Source of the DNA: Pedobacter montanisoli
GTDB lineage: Bacteria > Bacteroidota > Bacteroidia > Sphingobacteriales > Sphingobacteriaceae
NCBI RefSeq assembly: GCF_022809115.1
Contig: NZ_JALGBH010000002.1
Span: 1,485,183-1,549,182, forward strand
Length of the DNA stretch: 64,000 bases
Direction: 5' to 3'
This document shows positions 7,834 through 16,522 of the stretch, piece by piece. The translations under genes were made by a program, and so were the position numbers. The first letter of the stretch is position 1. The number at the start of each line of letters is the position of its first letter. The notes beneath the pieces are model-generated. The model was not told the origin of the DNA. It was given only the letters and a program-made list of their open reading frames with translations, and did not search any database.

Positions 7834-8259
7834 TTAGAAGTGTTTGACCATTTTATAATGTTTAATCCCCGCTTCTTCAAATTCTTCACCCTCGGCCTCG
7901 AAACCAAATTTAGCATACAACCCCACTGCATTTACCTGCGAATTCAAATAAACATAATGAGCATCAGCGGGTAGATCAGCTAAAACAGTCGATACCAAAG
8001 CTGCACCAATCCCCTTACCTCTGAATTCTTTAAGCACGGCAAACCGTTCTAATTTATAGCCCAGATCTGTTTTACGCCATCTGCATGCAGCACATGGTTG
8101 CTGATCTGATAAGGCCAGAAAATGAATAGATTCTTCTTCATTTGCGTACTCAATTTCAGGCGGACAATTTTGTTCATCAACAAAAACTGTTCTACGTATG
8201 GCAAACACTTTTTCTAAATCTTCTTTGGTGGTGGCCTTTACAACCCTTACGGTTCCCAT
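7834..8259 (-). CDS. GNAT-family N-acetyltransferase (ElaA/YjcF-like)
   Basis: Acetyl-CoA-dependent acetyltransferase of unknown substrate. The 141-aa protein shows the GNAT motif A region ERFAVLKEFRGKGIGAALV (about 72-90) with the pyrophosphate-binding RGKGIG turn. It has an N-terminal FAIRRTVFVDEQ typical of the YjcF/ElaA group, and the closing LNSQVNAVGLYAKFGF. It stands alone between two terminators, so it is probably a single-gene unit. Confidence 0.88.
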   Translation of the reverse strand: MGTVRVVKATTKEDLEKVFAIRRTVFVDEQNCPPEIEYANEEESIHFLALSDQQPCAACRWRKTDLGYKLERFAVLKEFRGKGIGAALVSTVLADLPADAHYVYLNSQVNAVGLYAKFGFEAEGEEFEEAGIKHYKMVKHF

Positions 8260-8284
8260 ATATTTAAAATCTGTATTTAAATGA

Positions 8285-8317
8285 ATAAAAAAGGCACAAT
8301 TGAATTCAATTGTGCCT
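8285..8317 (-). terminator. Terminator of the aldolase gene
   Basis: A 26-bp perfect palindrome (13-bp arms meeting at 8304/8305), followed on the minus strand by a T-rich tract (8285-8291). It lies 20 bases after the stop of the minus-strand aldolase gene. Confidence 0.8.
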
Positions 8318-8337
8318 GTATATTAAAAGTATCTTGC

Positions 8338-9417
8338 TTAAAGTTTATCGTTAACGTTAACGCAGTTTAAGTCTTCAAAAGCTACCATTAAACGGTTAAC
8401 AAATGATTCTTCAGCTTTGCGTAGCCACACACGTGGATCATAATATTTTTTATTCGGTTTATCCTCACCTTCAGGATTACCGATCTGTCCTTGTAAATAA
8501 GCTTCGTTTTTACCATAATAACCTAAAACACCATCCCAGAAGGCCCATTGTAAATCGGTATCAATGTTCATTTTAATAGCTCCATAAGAAATAGCTTCTC
8601 TGATTTCTTCCTGAGATGAACCTGAACCACCATGGAATACAAAATTAATCGGTTTTGCAGCCGACAAATTAAATTTCTGTTTAATATGATCTTGCGAGTT
8701 CTTTAAAATAACAGGCTGTAATTTCACATTACCTGGTTTATATACACCATGAACATTACCAAAAGCTGCTGCAATGGTAAATCTATCGCTTACTTTACTT
8801 AATTCTTCATAAGCATAAGCTACTTCGCCTGGTTGGGTATATAATTTAGAGCTGTCCACATCACTGTTATCCACTCCGTCTTCCTCACCTCCTGTTACGC
8901 CAAGCTCAATCTCAATAGTCATACCCATTTTGCTCATGCGCTCAAGATATTTTTTACTGATCTCCAGGTTTTCCTCAATAGGTTCTTCAGAAAGATCTAG
9001 CATGTGTGATGAGAATAAAGGTTTTCCGGTTTCAGCAAAAAACTTTTCACCATAGTCTAAAAGTCCGTCTATCCATGGCAATAACTTTTTAGCTGCGTGA
9101 TCTGTATGCAAAATAACCGCAACGCCATAATGTTCGGCCAATAAATGCACATGTTTTGCAGCCGATACGGCACCCAATACACAGGCCTGTAAATTATCGT
9201 TGTTTAATGATTTACCTGCATAAAACTGAGCTCCACCGTTTGATAATTGTATCATAACAGGCGAATTCACTTTCTTTGCTGCTTCCATAACAGCATTTAT
9301 AGTATTGGTTCCGGTAACATTTACAGCTGGTAATGCAAACTGATGTTGTTTAGCTATCTCGAATAATTCCTTTACAGCAGCGCCATAAATTACGCCTTTA
9401 TAACCTTTTAAACTCAT
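8338..9417 (-). CDS. fbaA: Class II fructose-bisphosphate aldolase
   Basis: Zinc aldolase of glycolysis and gluconeogenesis: fructose 1,6-bisphosphate to dihydroxyacetone phosphate and glyceraldehyde 3-phosphate. The 359-aa length and LHTDHAAKK (Asp106 catalytic, His107 zinc) mark the class IIA, E. coli-like type. Also seen are IEIELGVTGGEEDGVDN, the second and third zinc histidines in GNVHGVYKPG and FHGGSGSS, and the phosphate-binding NIDTDLQW. Its product feeds the methylglyoxal synthase encoded at 1344. The gene is single, with a terminator behind it and a divergent promoter region shared with accD. Confidence 0.97.
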   Translation of the reverse strand: MSLKGYKGVIYGAAVKELFEIAKQHQFALPAVNVTGTNTINAVMEAAKKVNSPVMIQLSNGGAQFYAGKSLNNDNLQACVLGAVSAAKHVHLLAEHYGVAVILHTDHAAKKLLPWIDGLLDYGEKFFAETGKPLFSSHMLDLSEEPIEENLEISKKYLERMSKMGMTIEIELGVTGGEEDGVDNSDVDSSKLYTQPGEVAYAYEELSKVSDRFTIAAAFGNVHGVYKPGNVKLQPVILKNSQDHIKQKFNLSAAKPINFVFHGGSGSSQEEIREAISYGAIKMNIDTDLQWAFWDGVLGYYGKNEAYLQGQIGNPEGEDKPNKKYYDPRVWLRKAEESFVNRLMVAFEDLNCVNVNDKL

Positions 9418-9535
9418 TTTTATTTTAGATTTATATGTTTCGAAGTTAAAAAATTAATCTCACATTCAATAATATTAGACCATTTAAACGATTAGATATT
9501 GTACAATATACACTAAGATGGCGTTAAAACTATTA

Positions 9536-9564
9536 TTGTGTTAATTTTTTTTTTTGTTTCTTTG
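9536..9564 (+). promoter_or_regulatory. Candidate accD promoter
   Basis: TTG at 9536-9538 and TTTCTTTG at 9557-9564 are separated by 18 bases, close to the Bacteroidota pattern. The -7 lacks the initial TA. The accD ATG is 23 bases downstream, giving a very short leader. Confidence 0.45.
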
Positions 9565-9587
9565 TAGTCTCATTTTTTTAAAATAAC

Positions 9588-10433
9588 ATGTCCTGGTTTA
9601 GAAGAGAGAAAAAGGGTATAAGCACGAGCACCCAAGAAAAAAAAGAAGCGCCTGATGGTTTGTGGAATAAATGCCCGAGCTGTAAAAAAGCGCTGCATAC
9701 AACCGATTTAGAAGAAAACAAATGGGTTTGCATGTATTGCAATTACCATTTAAGAATAGGATCTAAAGAATATTTCAATGTGTTATTTGATAACAATCAA
9801 TTTACTGAAATATTTCCCAATTTAACTTCGGGCGATCCCCTGCATTTTATAGATAGCAAACCTTATACTTCACGTTTAGCAGAAACTACCCAAAAAACAG
9901 GGCTTAAAGATGCTATCCGTGCTGCACATGGGAAAATAAATGGCGAAGATATCATGATTGCCTGTATGGACTTTAACTTTATTGGGGGGTCTATGGGTTC
10001 TGTGGTTGGCGAAAAAATTGCCCGTTCTATAGATTACAGTTTAAAGCACAAAGTTCCATTCCTGATGATTTCAAAGTCAGGAGGGGCACGTATGATGGAA
10101 GCTGCATTTTCATTAATGCAGATGGCCAAAACATCAGCTAAACTGGCTTTATTAAGCGAAGCCAAAATACCTTATATTTCTTTACTTACCGATCCTACAA
10201 CAGGTGGAGTAACGGCTTCTTATGCTATGCTGGGTGATATCAATATTGCAGAACCAGGTGCATTAATTGGCTTTGCCGGACCTCGTGTAATTAAAGAAAC
10301 TATTAAAAAAGATCTTCCTAAAGGTTTCCAAACTTCAGAATTTGTATTGGAACATGGTTTCCTTGATTTTATTGTTGACAGGAGAGAAATGAAAGATAAA
10401 ATTGCAGACTTCCTGAAAATGATGAAAAACTAA
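9588..10433 (+). CDS. accD: Acetyl-CoA carboxylase carboxyltransferase subunit beta
   Basis: Forms the carboxyltransferase with AccA and transfers CO2 from carboxy-biotin to acetyl-CoA to make malonyl-CoA for fatty acid synthesis. An N-terminal zinc ribbon has Cys29, Cys32, Cys48 and Cys51 (CPSC and CMYC). The crotonase-fold core shows [19 protein letters not shown] and [13 protein letters not shown], which hold the acyl-CoA site. The 281-aa length is normal. It is transcribed alone here; accA and the biotin subunits are not in the window. Confidence 0.97.
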   Translation: MSWFRREKKGISTSTQEKKEAPDGLWNKCPSCKKALHTTDLEENKWVCMYCNYHLRIGSKEYFNVLFDNNQFTEIFPNLTSGDPLHFIDSKPYTSRLAETTQKTGLKDAIRAAHGKINGEDIMIACMDFNFIGGSMGSVVGEKIARSIDYSLKHKVPFLMISKSGGARMMEAAFSLMQMAKTSAKLALLSEAKIPYISLLTDPTTGGVTASYAMLGDINIAEPGALIGFAGPRVIKETIKKDLPKGFQTSEFVLEHGFLDFIVDRREMKDKIADFLKMMKN

Positions 10434-10454
10434 TTCCAATCCTATTAAATTTAA

Positions 10455-10496
10455 AAAAAGCAGGCTCACATTTTTTTGAATGTAAGCCTGCTTTTT
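10455..10496 (+). terminator. accD terminator
   Basis: A long stem of about 18 bp with one A/C mismatch (arms 10455-10472 and 10479-10496) and a T-run at its end. The hairpin contains an in-frame ATG (10476) that could be mistaken for the start of the next gene. Confidence 0.8.
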
Positions 10497-10565
10497 CTTT
10501 ATGCACCACATTGGGTTAAGGTCAGTATTAAAAAATCCATATCTTTAACCAAAACCAATGCAAAA

Positions 10566-11294
10566 ATGAAACGTTTATTTACATTAAGTTTAGCCTTTTT
10601 GGCTTTAAGTAGCTTTATTTATCCTGAAAACAAGTCTAAAAAAACCGTGATTGTATGGCAGCCTTCTCACCAAACAGACACAGGTAAAGACTTTAGCGAA
10701 GCTTTAACCTGTAATGCCATTGCAGAAGCGGCCATGAAACAAAAACCTAAGCTCAATGAGCACAAAGTGTGGAGTTTAAACCAACCTAACCTGCATCATG
10801 CCAATGTGGGCAGTAATACGGTGGTAGAGCATACTTCGGCAGTAATAGATGGTAAATTATCAGGTTACGCTTATGAAATTAATAAGGCCAATGAACTAAA
10901 TGCTGATGTTTTTATTGCATTGCACAATAATGGTGGCACCAATCAGCATGCTATATGGGGTTTTATACATGAGGGCGACTCTTATGAAGCCGAAAACAAG
11001 GAATTGGCCTCAAGACTGGTAAATGCTGTATCAAAAGCAACCGGCTTAATTAATAAAGGTGTATTATTTGACAGCTGGACCGGACGTAACGATTATGTCT
11101 GTAAAAACACAGGCAAAAAAGCGTTTTACAGTTTAGATGAAAATGTAAATAAAGCCAAATACAGGGTATTATTAGAAATCGGTGATATGGGTATCAGTAA
11201 AACCTTTTTAGAGTATCCTGAAAATCAAAAGAAAATAGGCCAGACTATAAAAATAGAATTGGCTAAGTGGCTGGAAGAAAAAGGATTTAAATAG
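10566..11294 (+). CDS. Exported N-acetylmuramoyl-L-alanine amidase-like protein
   Basis: Amidase_3-like zinc hydrolase, expected to cut between MurNAc and the peptide stem in the periplasm. The putative ligands are in family order: His in WQPSHQTDTG, Glu in FSEALTCNAIA and His in FIALHNNGG, with the catalytic Glu in VLLEIGDMG near the C-terminus. The signal peptide is MKRLFTLSLAFLALSSF. The ATG at 10566 is chosen because it starts the signal peptide; an in-frame ATG at 10476 lies inside the accD terminator. At 242 aa it is a single-domain form with no SPOR, LysM or SH3 targeting domain. The family is divergent, so the exact substrate is uncertain. Confidence 0.75.
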   Translation: MKRLFTLSLAFLALSSFIYPENKSKKTVIVWQPSHQTDTGKDFSEALTCNAIAEAAMKQKPKLNEHKVWSLNQPNLHHANVGSNTVVEHTSAVIDGKLSGYAYEINKANELNADVFIALHNNGGTNQHAIWGFIHEGDSYEAENKELASRLVNAVSKATGLINKGVLFDSWTGRNDYVCKNTGKKAFYSLDENVNKAKYRVLLEIGDMGISKTFLEYPENQKKIGQTIKIELAKWLEEKGFK

Positions 11295-11303
11295 TTTAAA
11301 TAC

Positions 11304-11353
11304 CGTCATACTAAACTTTCCGATTGAATTCGGAACAAGTCGTTTCAGTATTC
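11304..11353 (-). repeat. Dispersed intergenic repeat, copy A
   Basis: Read on the minus strand, this segment begins GAATACTGAAACGACTTGTT and ends GTATGACG. It matches, with a few mismatches and small gaps, the segment at 15429-15477 on the plus strand. Both lie in short intergenic gaps behind gene ends. The CTGAAACnACTTG core resembles repeats common between genes in Sphingobacteriaceae. Confidence 0.6.
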
Positions 11354-11447
11354 CTAACAATATGAACTCAAAACGAATTCTGATATAATTGCCCATAGCT
11401 TTTAGCCCTGATACAAGTCAGCATTCATCTTGAGTTTCAATACATCC

Positions 11448-12506
11448 TTAGTTTTTAAGGCTTGCCATATCAATTACAAAGCGATAACGCACATCGCTTT
11501 TCAGCATACGTTCATAAGCTTCATTGATATCCTGCATTTTAATCAGTTCAATTTCAGAAACAATTCCTTTTTCCCCACAAAAGTCCAATAATTCCTGTGT
11601 TTCTGCTATGCCACCTATTACCGAACCGGCAACAGATTTTCTCCCCATAATCATAGGCACAGAATTTAAAATAGGTTCCAGACCACCTAAATAACCCACA
11701 AGCACTATAGTTCCATTTATATTCAACGTAGTTACATAAGGATTAACATCGTGTACATAAGGTACTGTATCAATAATAAGATCAAATTTCCCTTTCACGG
11801 CCTGCATTTGTACCTCATCTGTAGAAATAACCACATGATCTGCACCTAGCGCTTTTGCATCCTCGGTTTTACCGGGAGTTCTCGAAAACAAGGTAACTTC
11901 TGCACCTAATCCCTTAGCCAATTTTATAGCCATGTGTCCTAAACCACCCAGACCTATTACTGCTACCTTAGAATTTGGGCCTACTTTCCAATGGCGCAAT
12001 GGCGACCAGGTGGTAATGCCTGCACAAAGTAACGGTGCAACTGCTGCCAAGTCTAAATTTTTAGGCACTTTTAATACAAAATGCTCATCTACAACCACTT
12101 TTTCGGCATATCCTCCAAAAGTGTGTGTACCCAGATGTTTATCTTTTCCGTTGTAAGTTCCTGTAAACCCATTTAAACAATATTGTTCCAAATCCTGTTT
12201 ACAACTATCACAGGTACGACAACTATCTACCAGACATCCTACGGCGGCAAGATCACCCGCTTTAAACTTGCTTACCTCTGCTCCTACCCGGGTTACTTTA
12301 CCTACAATTTCATGTCCCGGAACAGAGGGATATTTTGTTCCTCCCCAATCATTTCTTGCTGTATGCAGATCTGAATGACAAACCCCACAATACAGAATTT
12401 CTATTTCAACATCTGTAGGTGTGATTTCCCTGCGTTCAATTTTCAGCTCTTTTAAGTCAGCATCAGCCGCTTCAGTTCCAAAAGCTTTTACGGTATATGT
12501 ATTCAT
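11448..12506 (-). CDS. Zinc-dependent NAD(P) alcohol dehydrogenase (YahK/CAD-like)
   Basis: Medium-chain alcohol/aldehyde reductase, likely NADPH-dependent reduction of aldehydes. Catalytic zinc ligands are Cys40 (CGVCHSD) and the GHE at 64-66. The structural zinc lobe has Cys96, Cys99, Cys102 and Cys110, and the Rossmann turn is GLGGLGHMAIKLAKGLG. The 352-aa length fits the family. It might remove aldehydes such as those derived from methylglyoxal, but that is only inference. A 22-bp dyad at 12528-12549 lies just upstream of its start. Confidence 0.92.
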   Translation of the reverse strand: MNTYTVKAFGTEAADADLKELKIERREITPTDVEIEILYCGVCHSDLHTARNDWGGTKYPSVPGHEIVGKVTRVGAEVSKFKAGDLAAVGCLVDSCRTCDSCKQDLEQYCLNGFTGTYNGKDKHLGTHTFGGYAEKVVVDEHFVLKVPKNLDLAAVAPLLCAGITTWSPLRHWKVGPNSKVAVIGLGGLGHMAIKLAKGLGAEVTLFSRTPGKTEDAKALGADHVVISTDEVQMQAVKGKFDLIIDTVPYVHDVNPYVTTLNINGTIVLVGYLGGLEPILNSVPMIMGRKSVAGSVIGGIAETQELLDFCGEKGIVSEIELIKMQDINEAYERMLKSDVRYRFVIDMASLKN

Positions 12507-12527
12507 TTTCTTTGATTTTATGGTATT

Positions 12528-12549
12528 TAAACGTATAACACAACGTTTA
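12528..12549. promoter_or_regulatory. Inverted repeat upstream of the alcohol dehydrogenase
   Basis: TAAACGT-N8-ACGTTTA, perfect 7-bp arms, 21 bases upstream of the dehydrogenase ATG and 4 bases after the end of the PAP2 gene. This is the geometry of a repressor dyad in a short leader. No regulator gene is adjacent. Confidence 0.4.
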
Positions 12550-12552
12550 TGT

Positions 12553-13551
12553 TTACATTTTTAATTTCAATCCTATGGTTTGCATGGCATCTACAGATGA
12601 TGCTGTAAATTGCAATTTATATCTTTTTGCTCTACCAGCCATATTATTCTCTTTTTTAACTATTCTTTCTCCGGCTATATTTTTTCCAATTACATAACCT
12701 AACAACAGAGCAATAGGATAATCTGAACCCCAATGCACTTTACTCTGCATCATTTCAAAGCATAAAACACCCAATAAACTGTAACCAACTGGTTTAATCC
12801 AAACTTTTTCAGGATAATTCTCTGCAATGATCACCAAAGCAGACATGGCTGTGGTTAAATGCCCCGAAGGCATGGCATCATATTTAGAGGTATGGTGATG
12901 GTATTCTTTAAAGCTTGGTGCAAAATGCCATCTACTATGCGTTCTTCCATCACCTGCAGTCACAAAAGGACTTTCTCTCCCACTAAGCCTTTTGAAAGGC
13001 TGTACAAATAAGCCTGTTACGACTAAACTTTCTATCAATTGCAGAGATGTACTTAAAGAACGATAATCGTTTTGAATAAGACCATAAGTCGCAAGTCCGC
13101 CGCTGATTAAAAATACGGTGGTGCCATTTCCCAAAAAATAAAATGCAGAATTTACATTACCTGGGATGATCTTTAAAAATCCCAGATTTTTATAATAATG
13201 GTCTTCTGACAAACCTAGGCTTTCACCAAGATTACGGCTTTCTTTAATGAGCCAGGGGTCTGCCGGTACCATCGCCGCAGTAGCACCCAACGCTGCTAAA
13301 GAATAAGGATAATATGATTTTGATACCAGATCTAAGGCGCTATTGATAAAGTTTTTAGGGATGTTATTAACCGCATCTGATAATTTGGGTCTTTGGTATA
13401 TCAAAACCCTGTTATCTGTTATCTGATAATACTGTTTACGCTTTTCAGAAATCAGGATGCTATCACTTGTTAAATTTAAACTGTCTATTGTTTTCGCAAA
13501 ACCAAAGCTACCCCACAATAAAAGGATAGTCAATAAAAGTGTTTTTTTCAT
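12553..13551 (-). CDS. PAP2-family phosphatase, exported
   Basis: Phosphatidic-acid-phosphatase-type enzyme acting on lipid phosphates at the membrane or in the periplasm. The three signature blocks appear in order: KRLSGRESPF, PSGHLTTAMS with its catalytic His, and SKVHWGSDYP with the second catalytic His. A signal peptide (MKKTLLLTILLLWGSFGFAK) precedes about 100 residues before the first hydrophobic segments. 332 aa is longer than minimal PAP2 enzymes. The order of hydrophobic segments fits undecaprenyl or lipid A phosphate substrates, but the substrate cannot be read from sequence. Confidence 0.85.
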   Translation of the reverse strand: MKKTLLLTILLLWGSFGFAKTIDSLNLTSDSILISEKRKQYYQITDNRVLIYQRPKLSDAVNNIPKNFINSALDLVSKSYYPYSLAALGATAAMVPADPWLIKESRNLGESLGLSEDHYYKNLGFLKIIPGNVNSAFYFLGNGTTVFLISGGLATYGLIQNDYRSLSTSLQLIESLVVTGLFVQPFKRLSGRESPFVTAGDGRTHSRWHFAPSFKEYHHHTSKYDAMPSGHLTTAMSALVIIAENYPEKVWIKPVGYSLLGVLCFEMMQSKVHWGSDYPIALLLGYVIGKNIAGERIVKKENNMAGRAKRYKLQFTASSVDAMQTIGLKLKM

Positions 13552-13736
13552 CTACCCTATAAAACTAACAAAAAAACATTTCCGTAACTCATAAAACAGT
13601 TGAAACAGGAATTAAAATATAATTAAATTTTTACCCGCTTGCGTGGGCTTATAATGCAACATTTCTATTATTAAAAAGCTTATCCATTTCTTTATTGCTA
13701 TTTTAGTTCCTTTGTTTTTATCTAATTATCCTAAAC

Positions 13737-15281
13737 ATGATTAAAAAATTTTTACCTGCTTTTTTTCTGTTTACATCTTCCTTCGCTTTTGCACAGGATA
13801 AGTTTGTAGAAAATGTTGTTAAAGAGGCCAGCCAAAATTCACAGCTTGAAAAATTAGCTCACGAATTGATGGATGTGGTTGGACCACGTTTAGTGGGAAG
13901 TCCTCAAATGAAACAATCTAATGATTGGGTCGTAAAAAAATACGGAGAGTGGAATATATCTGCAAAAAATGAAAAATGGGGCGAATGGCGTGGCTGGGAA
14001 CGCGGTGTTACCCACGTAGATTTAATAAGCCCTCGTTTAAGAACTCTTGAAGCCACTCAATTGGCATGGAGTCCATCTACAAATGGAAAAGCCATTAAAG
14101 CCGAAGCCATTATTTTACCTGAAGTTATTACAGATTCTATATCATTTCAAAAATGGTTACCAAATGTAAAAGGTAAAGTGGTTTTAATTTCACATAATCA
14201 AATTTCTGGTCGCCCTGATGATAACTGGGAGAAGTTTGCTACCAAAGATCTTTTTGAAAAATATAAAAAAGAAAAAGCTGATGCAGCCAGAAGTTTTAGC
14301 CAGAACTTAGCTAAAACAGGTTTAAATGCAAAAGCATTAGCTCTTGCGTTAGAAAATGCAGGAGCAGCAGCTATTGTAATCAACAACTGGTCGCAAGGTT
14401 TTGGTGTAGATAAAGTTTTTGGCGCAAACACCAAAAAAATACCTACAGTTAACTTCTCTGTAGAAGATTACGGATTGGTTTATCGTTTAGCTAAATTCGG
14501 TTCTAAACCAGTGGTTAATATCGTATCTGAATCTAAAGAAAACGGTGTAGTACCAACTTTCAATACCATTGCAGAAATCAAAGGAAAAGAAAAACCAAAT
14601 GAGTATGTAATGTTATCTGCTCACTTAGATTCATGGGATGCCGCAAGTGGAGCTACCGATAACGGATCAGGAACCATTTTAATGATGGAAACCATGCGTA
14701 TCCTGAAAAAATTCTATCCTAATCCTAAAAGAACCATTTTAGTTGGTCACTGGGGCAGCGAAGAACAAGGATTAAACGGTTCTCGTGCTTTTGTGGAAGA
14801 CAATCCTAAAATAATTGACAACCTGCAAGCGTTATTTAACCAGGATAACGGAACCGGACGTGTAGTAAACATCTCTGGACAGGGTTTTGCCAAAGCTAAG
14901 GACTATATCACTAAATGGTTAGAAAAAGTACCTGATACCATTAAGAACCAGATCAAAACCAGTTTCCCTGGCATGCCAGGCGCAGGTGGTTCAGACTTTG
15001 CTTCATTTGTAGCTGTAGGAGCTCCAGGCTTTTCACTAAGCTCTACCAGCTGGGATTATGGCACCTATACCTGGCATACCAACCGCGACTCTTATGATAA
15101 ATTAGTTTTTGATGAGATCAGAAATAACGTGGTTTTAGCGGCTATCTTGGTATATATGGCTTGTGAAGATCCTGAAAGAACTTCTCGTGAAAAAGCTGAG
15201 TTACCGGCTAACCCACGTACAGGGAAAGCAACTGAATGGCCTAAACAGCAAAAAGCTACACGTAAAGGCGGTATCGACTAA
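13737..15281 (+). CDS. M28-family zinc aminopeptidase, exported
   Basis: Secreted di-zinc metallopeptidase. After the signal peptide (cleaved near FAFAQ) comes a PA-domain insert around 120-250, then the M28 catalytic core. The ligand set is visible: His296 in LSAHLDSWD, bridging Asp308 in GATDNGSG, catalytic Glu342/Glu343 in GSEEQG, Asp370 in NQDNGTG and His447 in YTWHTNRDS. The 514-aa length fits the family. It is likely to release N-terminal residues from peptides in the periplasm. It has its own terminator at 15302-15339. Confidence 0.92.
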   Translation: MIKKFLPAFFLFTSSFAFAQDKFVENVVKEASQNSQLEKLAHELMDVVGPRLVGSPQMKQSNDWVVKKYGEWNISAKNEKWGEWRGWERGVTHVDLISPRLRTLEATQLAWSPSTNGKAIKAEAIILPEVITDSISFQKWLPNVKGKVVLISHNQISGRPDDNWEKFATKDLFEKYKKEKADAARSFSQNLAKTGLNAKALALALENAGAAAIVINNWSQGFGVDKVFGANTKKIPTVNFSVEDYGLVYRLAKFGSKPVVNIVSESKENGVVPTFNTIAEIKGKEKPNEYVMLSAHLDSWDAASGATDNGSGTILMMETMRILKKFYPNPKRTILVGHWGSEEQGLNGSRAFVEDNPKIIDNLQALFNQDNGTGRVVNISGQGFAKAKDYITKWLEKVPDTIKNQIKTSFPGMPGAGGSDFASFVAVGAPGFSLSSTSWDYGTYTWHTNRDSYDKLVFDEIRNNVVLAAILVYMACEDPERTSREKAELPANPRTGKATEWPKQQKATRKGGID

Positions 15282-15301
15282 ACCTAAAAATCGTTTTACT
15301 T

Positions 15302-15340
15302 AAAAAAGCTGTGGTTGGATTATCAACCACAGCTTTTTTT
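15302..15340 (+). terminator. Terminator after the M28 peptidase gene
   Basis: Arms 15302-15317 and 15324-15339 form a perfect 16-bp stem with a 6-nt loop and a T-run. It is 20 bases after the stop. Confidence 0.85.
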
Positions 15341-15380
15341 ATTTAAGCCTTGTAAGTTTGGTGTAAGGGCTGTCTCAAAA
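15336..15380. repeat. Decayed direct duplicate of the MBL gene 3' end
   Basis: This 45-bp stretch matches 15504-15548 closely (T-run, TTTAAG, CTTGTAAG, GTAAG, CTGTC), allowing small gaps. The second copy contains the last codons of the minus-strand metallo-hydrolase. The two copies flank about 120 bases that hold the repeat at 15429-15477. Confidence 0.6.
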
Positions 15381-15428
15381 TTTGGTCGTCAGATCAGGGT
15401 CTCTTTGTAGAGATACAAATATGCTTCA

Positions 15429-15477
15429 GATTCTGAAACAACTTGTCCAGAATTCAATCGAGGAATTCAGAATGACG
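15429..15477 (+). repeat. Dispersed intergenic repeat, copy B
   Basis: Matches the reverse complement of 11304-11353. It has outward arms ATTCTGAA (15430-15437) and TTCAGAAT (15466-15473), so it can form a hairpin, as REP-like elements do. A GAATTC pair at 15450 and 15463 lies inside. Confidence 0.6.
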
Positions 15478-15511
15478 AATCTCAAGAATTGGAGGCAACC
15501 TCCTTTTTTAT

Positions 15512-16411
15512 TTAAACCCTTGTAAGCTCAGTATAAGCGGCTGTCAAACTTCTTTGTATGCCGTCTCCACTCCATTCTGATACACCAGGAATCTGCGTAG
15601 TTTTTAAGATCTCTTCTTTTGATTTTCCCGCTTTAATTTCTTTGGAAACAAAGCTTAACAAAGATTGCAGGTAATGTTGAAAAGCTTTTACATCATCTTT
15701 ATTACCTGTTATTTTATAAGGCTCTAAACTATGACCAAATATAAAAATGGTGTCTTTATCAAATTTCTTCTGTATCTGCTCCAATACCACGATCCAGTTT
15801 CCAATGTTTGCGCCATTTTCGAGATCTATATATGGATATCTGCGGTTAAAGACCAAATCTCCCGTATGAACAATATTGGCATTTTCAAAATGGTAAATCA
15901 CATCACCATTCGTATGACCTGCACCAAAATAATGTCCTGAAATTTTTTCTTTCCCTAATTTAACATTCCAGTCTTTCTCAAATGTAGTATCAGGTAACAA
16001 TTGATTCGAAAGATTATTTGCTTTTTCAGCAGCCTTCCTCTGGTTTTCCAAAGAATTTTTATGAGCTACTACATGTTCTGTCAGACCTTTAAAAGCAATA
16101 TTACCGGCTGTATGATCGCCATGATGATGTGTGTTCAGCAAAAACTTAAAAGGCTTGTCTCCGAGTTTCTTGAGTTCGGCTATAACATGAGGTGCAGAAT
16201 TCGGAAATTGCGCATCTATAACCAGAAAACCATCCGGACTGTTAAACCAGCCAATAGTACCACCCTGTTCTGTAAAAAAACCAATATTGTTACGCAGGGT
16301 TTCAAATTTAAAGTTTTGAAAGTTGCCCCTGCCTGCAAATGCATCTGATTTAAAGAGCGCCAGAGCAAGTGCCGATAAAGTAGATTGCTGTATAAAATTT
16401 CTTCTGTTCAT
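15512..16411 (-). CDS. Metallo-beta-lactamase-fold hydrolase, exported
   Basis: Periplasmic MBL-fold enzyme of unknown substrate. It starts with a Tat-like signal (NRRNFIQQSTLSALALALF, residues 2-20) and has the metal motif HxHxDH as His95, His97, Asp99 and His100. Later ligands are in GAGHTNGD, HTGDLVF and FGHSLEPY. The 299-aa length and motif order fit the general hydrolase branch (quinoprotein-relay or glyoxalase-II-like) rather than a proven antibiotic lactamase. The last codons lie in a segment duplicated downstream at 15336-15380. Confidence 0.85.
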   Translation of the reverse strand: MNRRNFIQQSTLSALALALFKSDAFAGRGNFQNFKFETLRNNIGFFTEQGGTIGWFNSPDGFLVIDAQFPNSAPHVIAELKKLGDKPFKFLLNTHHHGDHTAGNIAFKGLTEHVVAHKNSLENQRKAAEKANNLSNQLLPDTTFEKDWNVKLGKEKISGHYFGAGHTNGDVIYHFENANIVHTGDLVFNRRYPYIDLENGANIGNWIVVLEQIQKKFDKDTIFIFGHSLEPYKITGNKDDVKAFQHYLQSLLSFVSKEIKAGKSKEEILKTTQIPGVSEWSGDGIQRSLTAAYTELTRV

Positions 16412-16473
16412 AACATTACACGCTAAACTGATATTAAATTTAGCATTTTATTTTGCCTTTATCAATTTCTATA

Positions 16474-16503
16474 AAAACAAAAAAGCCGCTTAATAAGCGG
16501 CTT
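16474..16503 (-). terminator. Terminator of the nusB-DUF1573-yajC operon
   Basis: AAGCCGCTT (16483-16491) pairs with AAGCGGCTT (16495-16503). On the minus strand it is followed by a T-rich tract. It is 20 bases after the yajC stop. Nearly the same hairpin occurs at 59161-59187. Confidence 0.8.
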
Positions 16504-16522
16504 ACATGTACTGAAATATATT

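Noticed and set aside
8292..8317. Perfect 26-bp palindrome as an operator
   Set aside because: It has a T-run on the minus strand right after the aldolase stop, so it is a terminator.
10476..10565. Longer start for the amidase-like gene
   Set aside because: The ATG is inside the accD terminator hairpin and would bury the signal peptide in the middle of the product.
16001..16348. 115-aa open frame on the plus strand
   Set aside because: Opposite strand of the MBL hydrolase gene; Met/Cys/Phe-rich composition typical of an antisense shadow, with no start signals.
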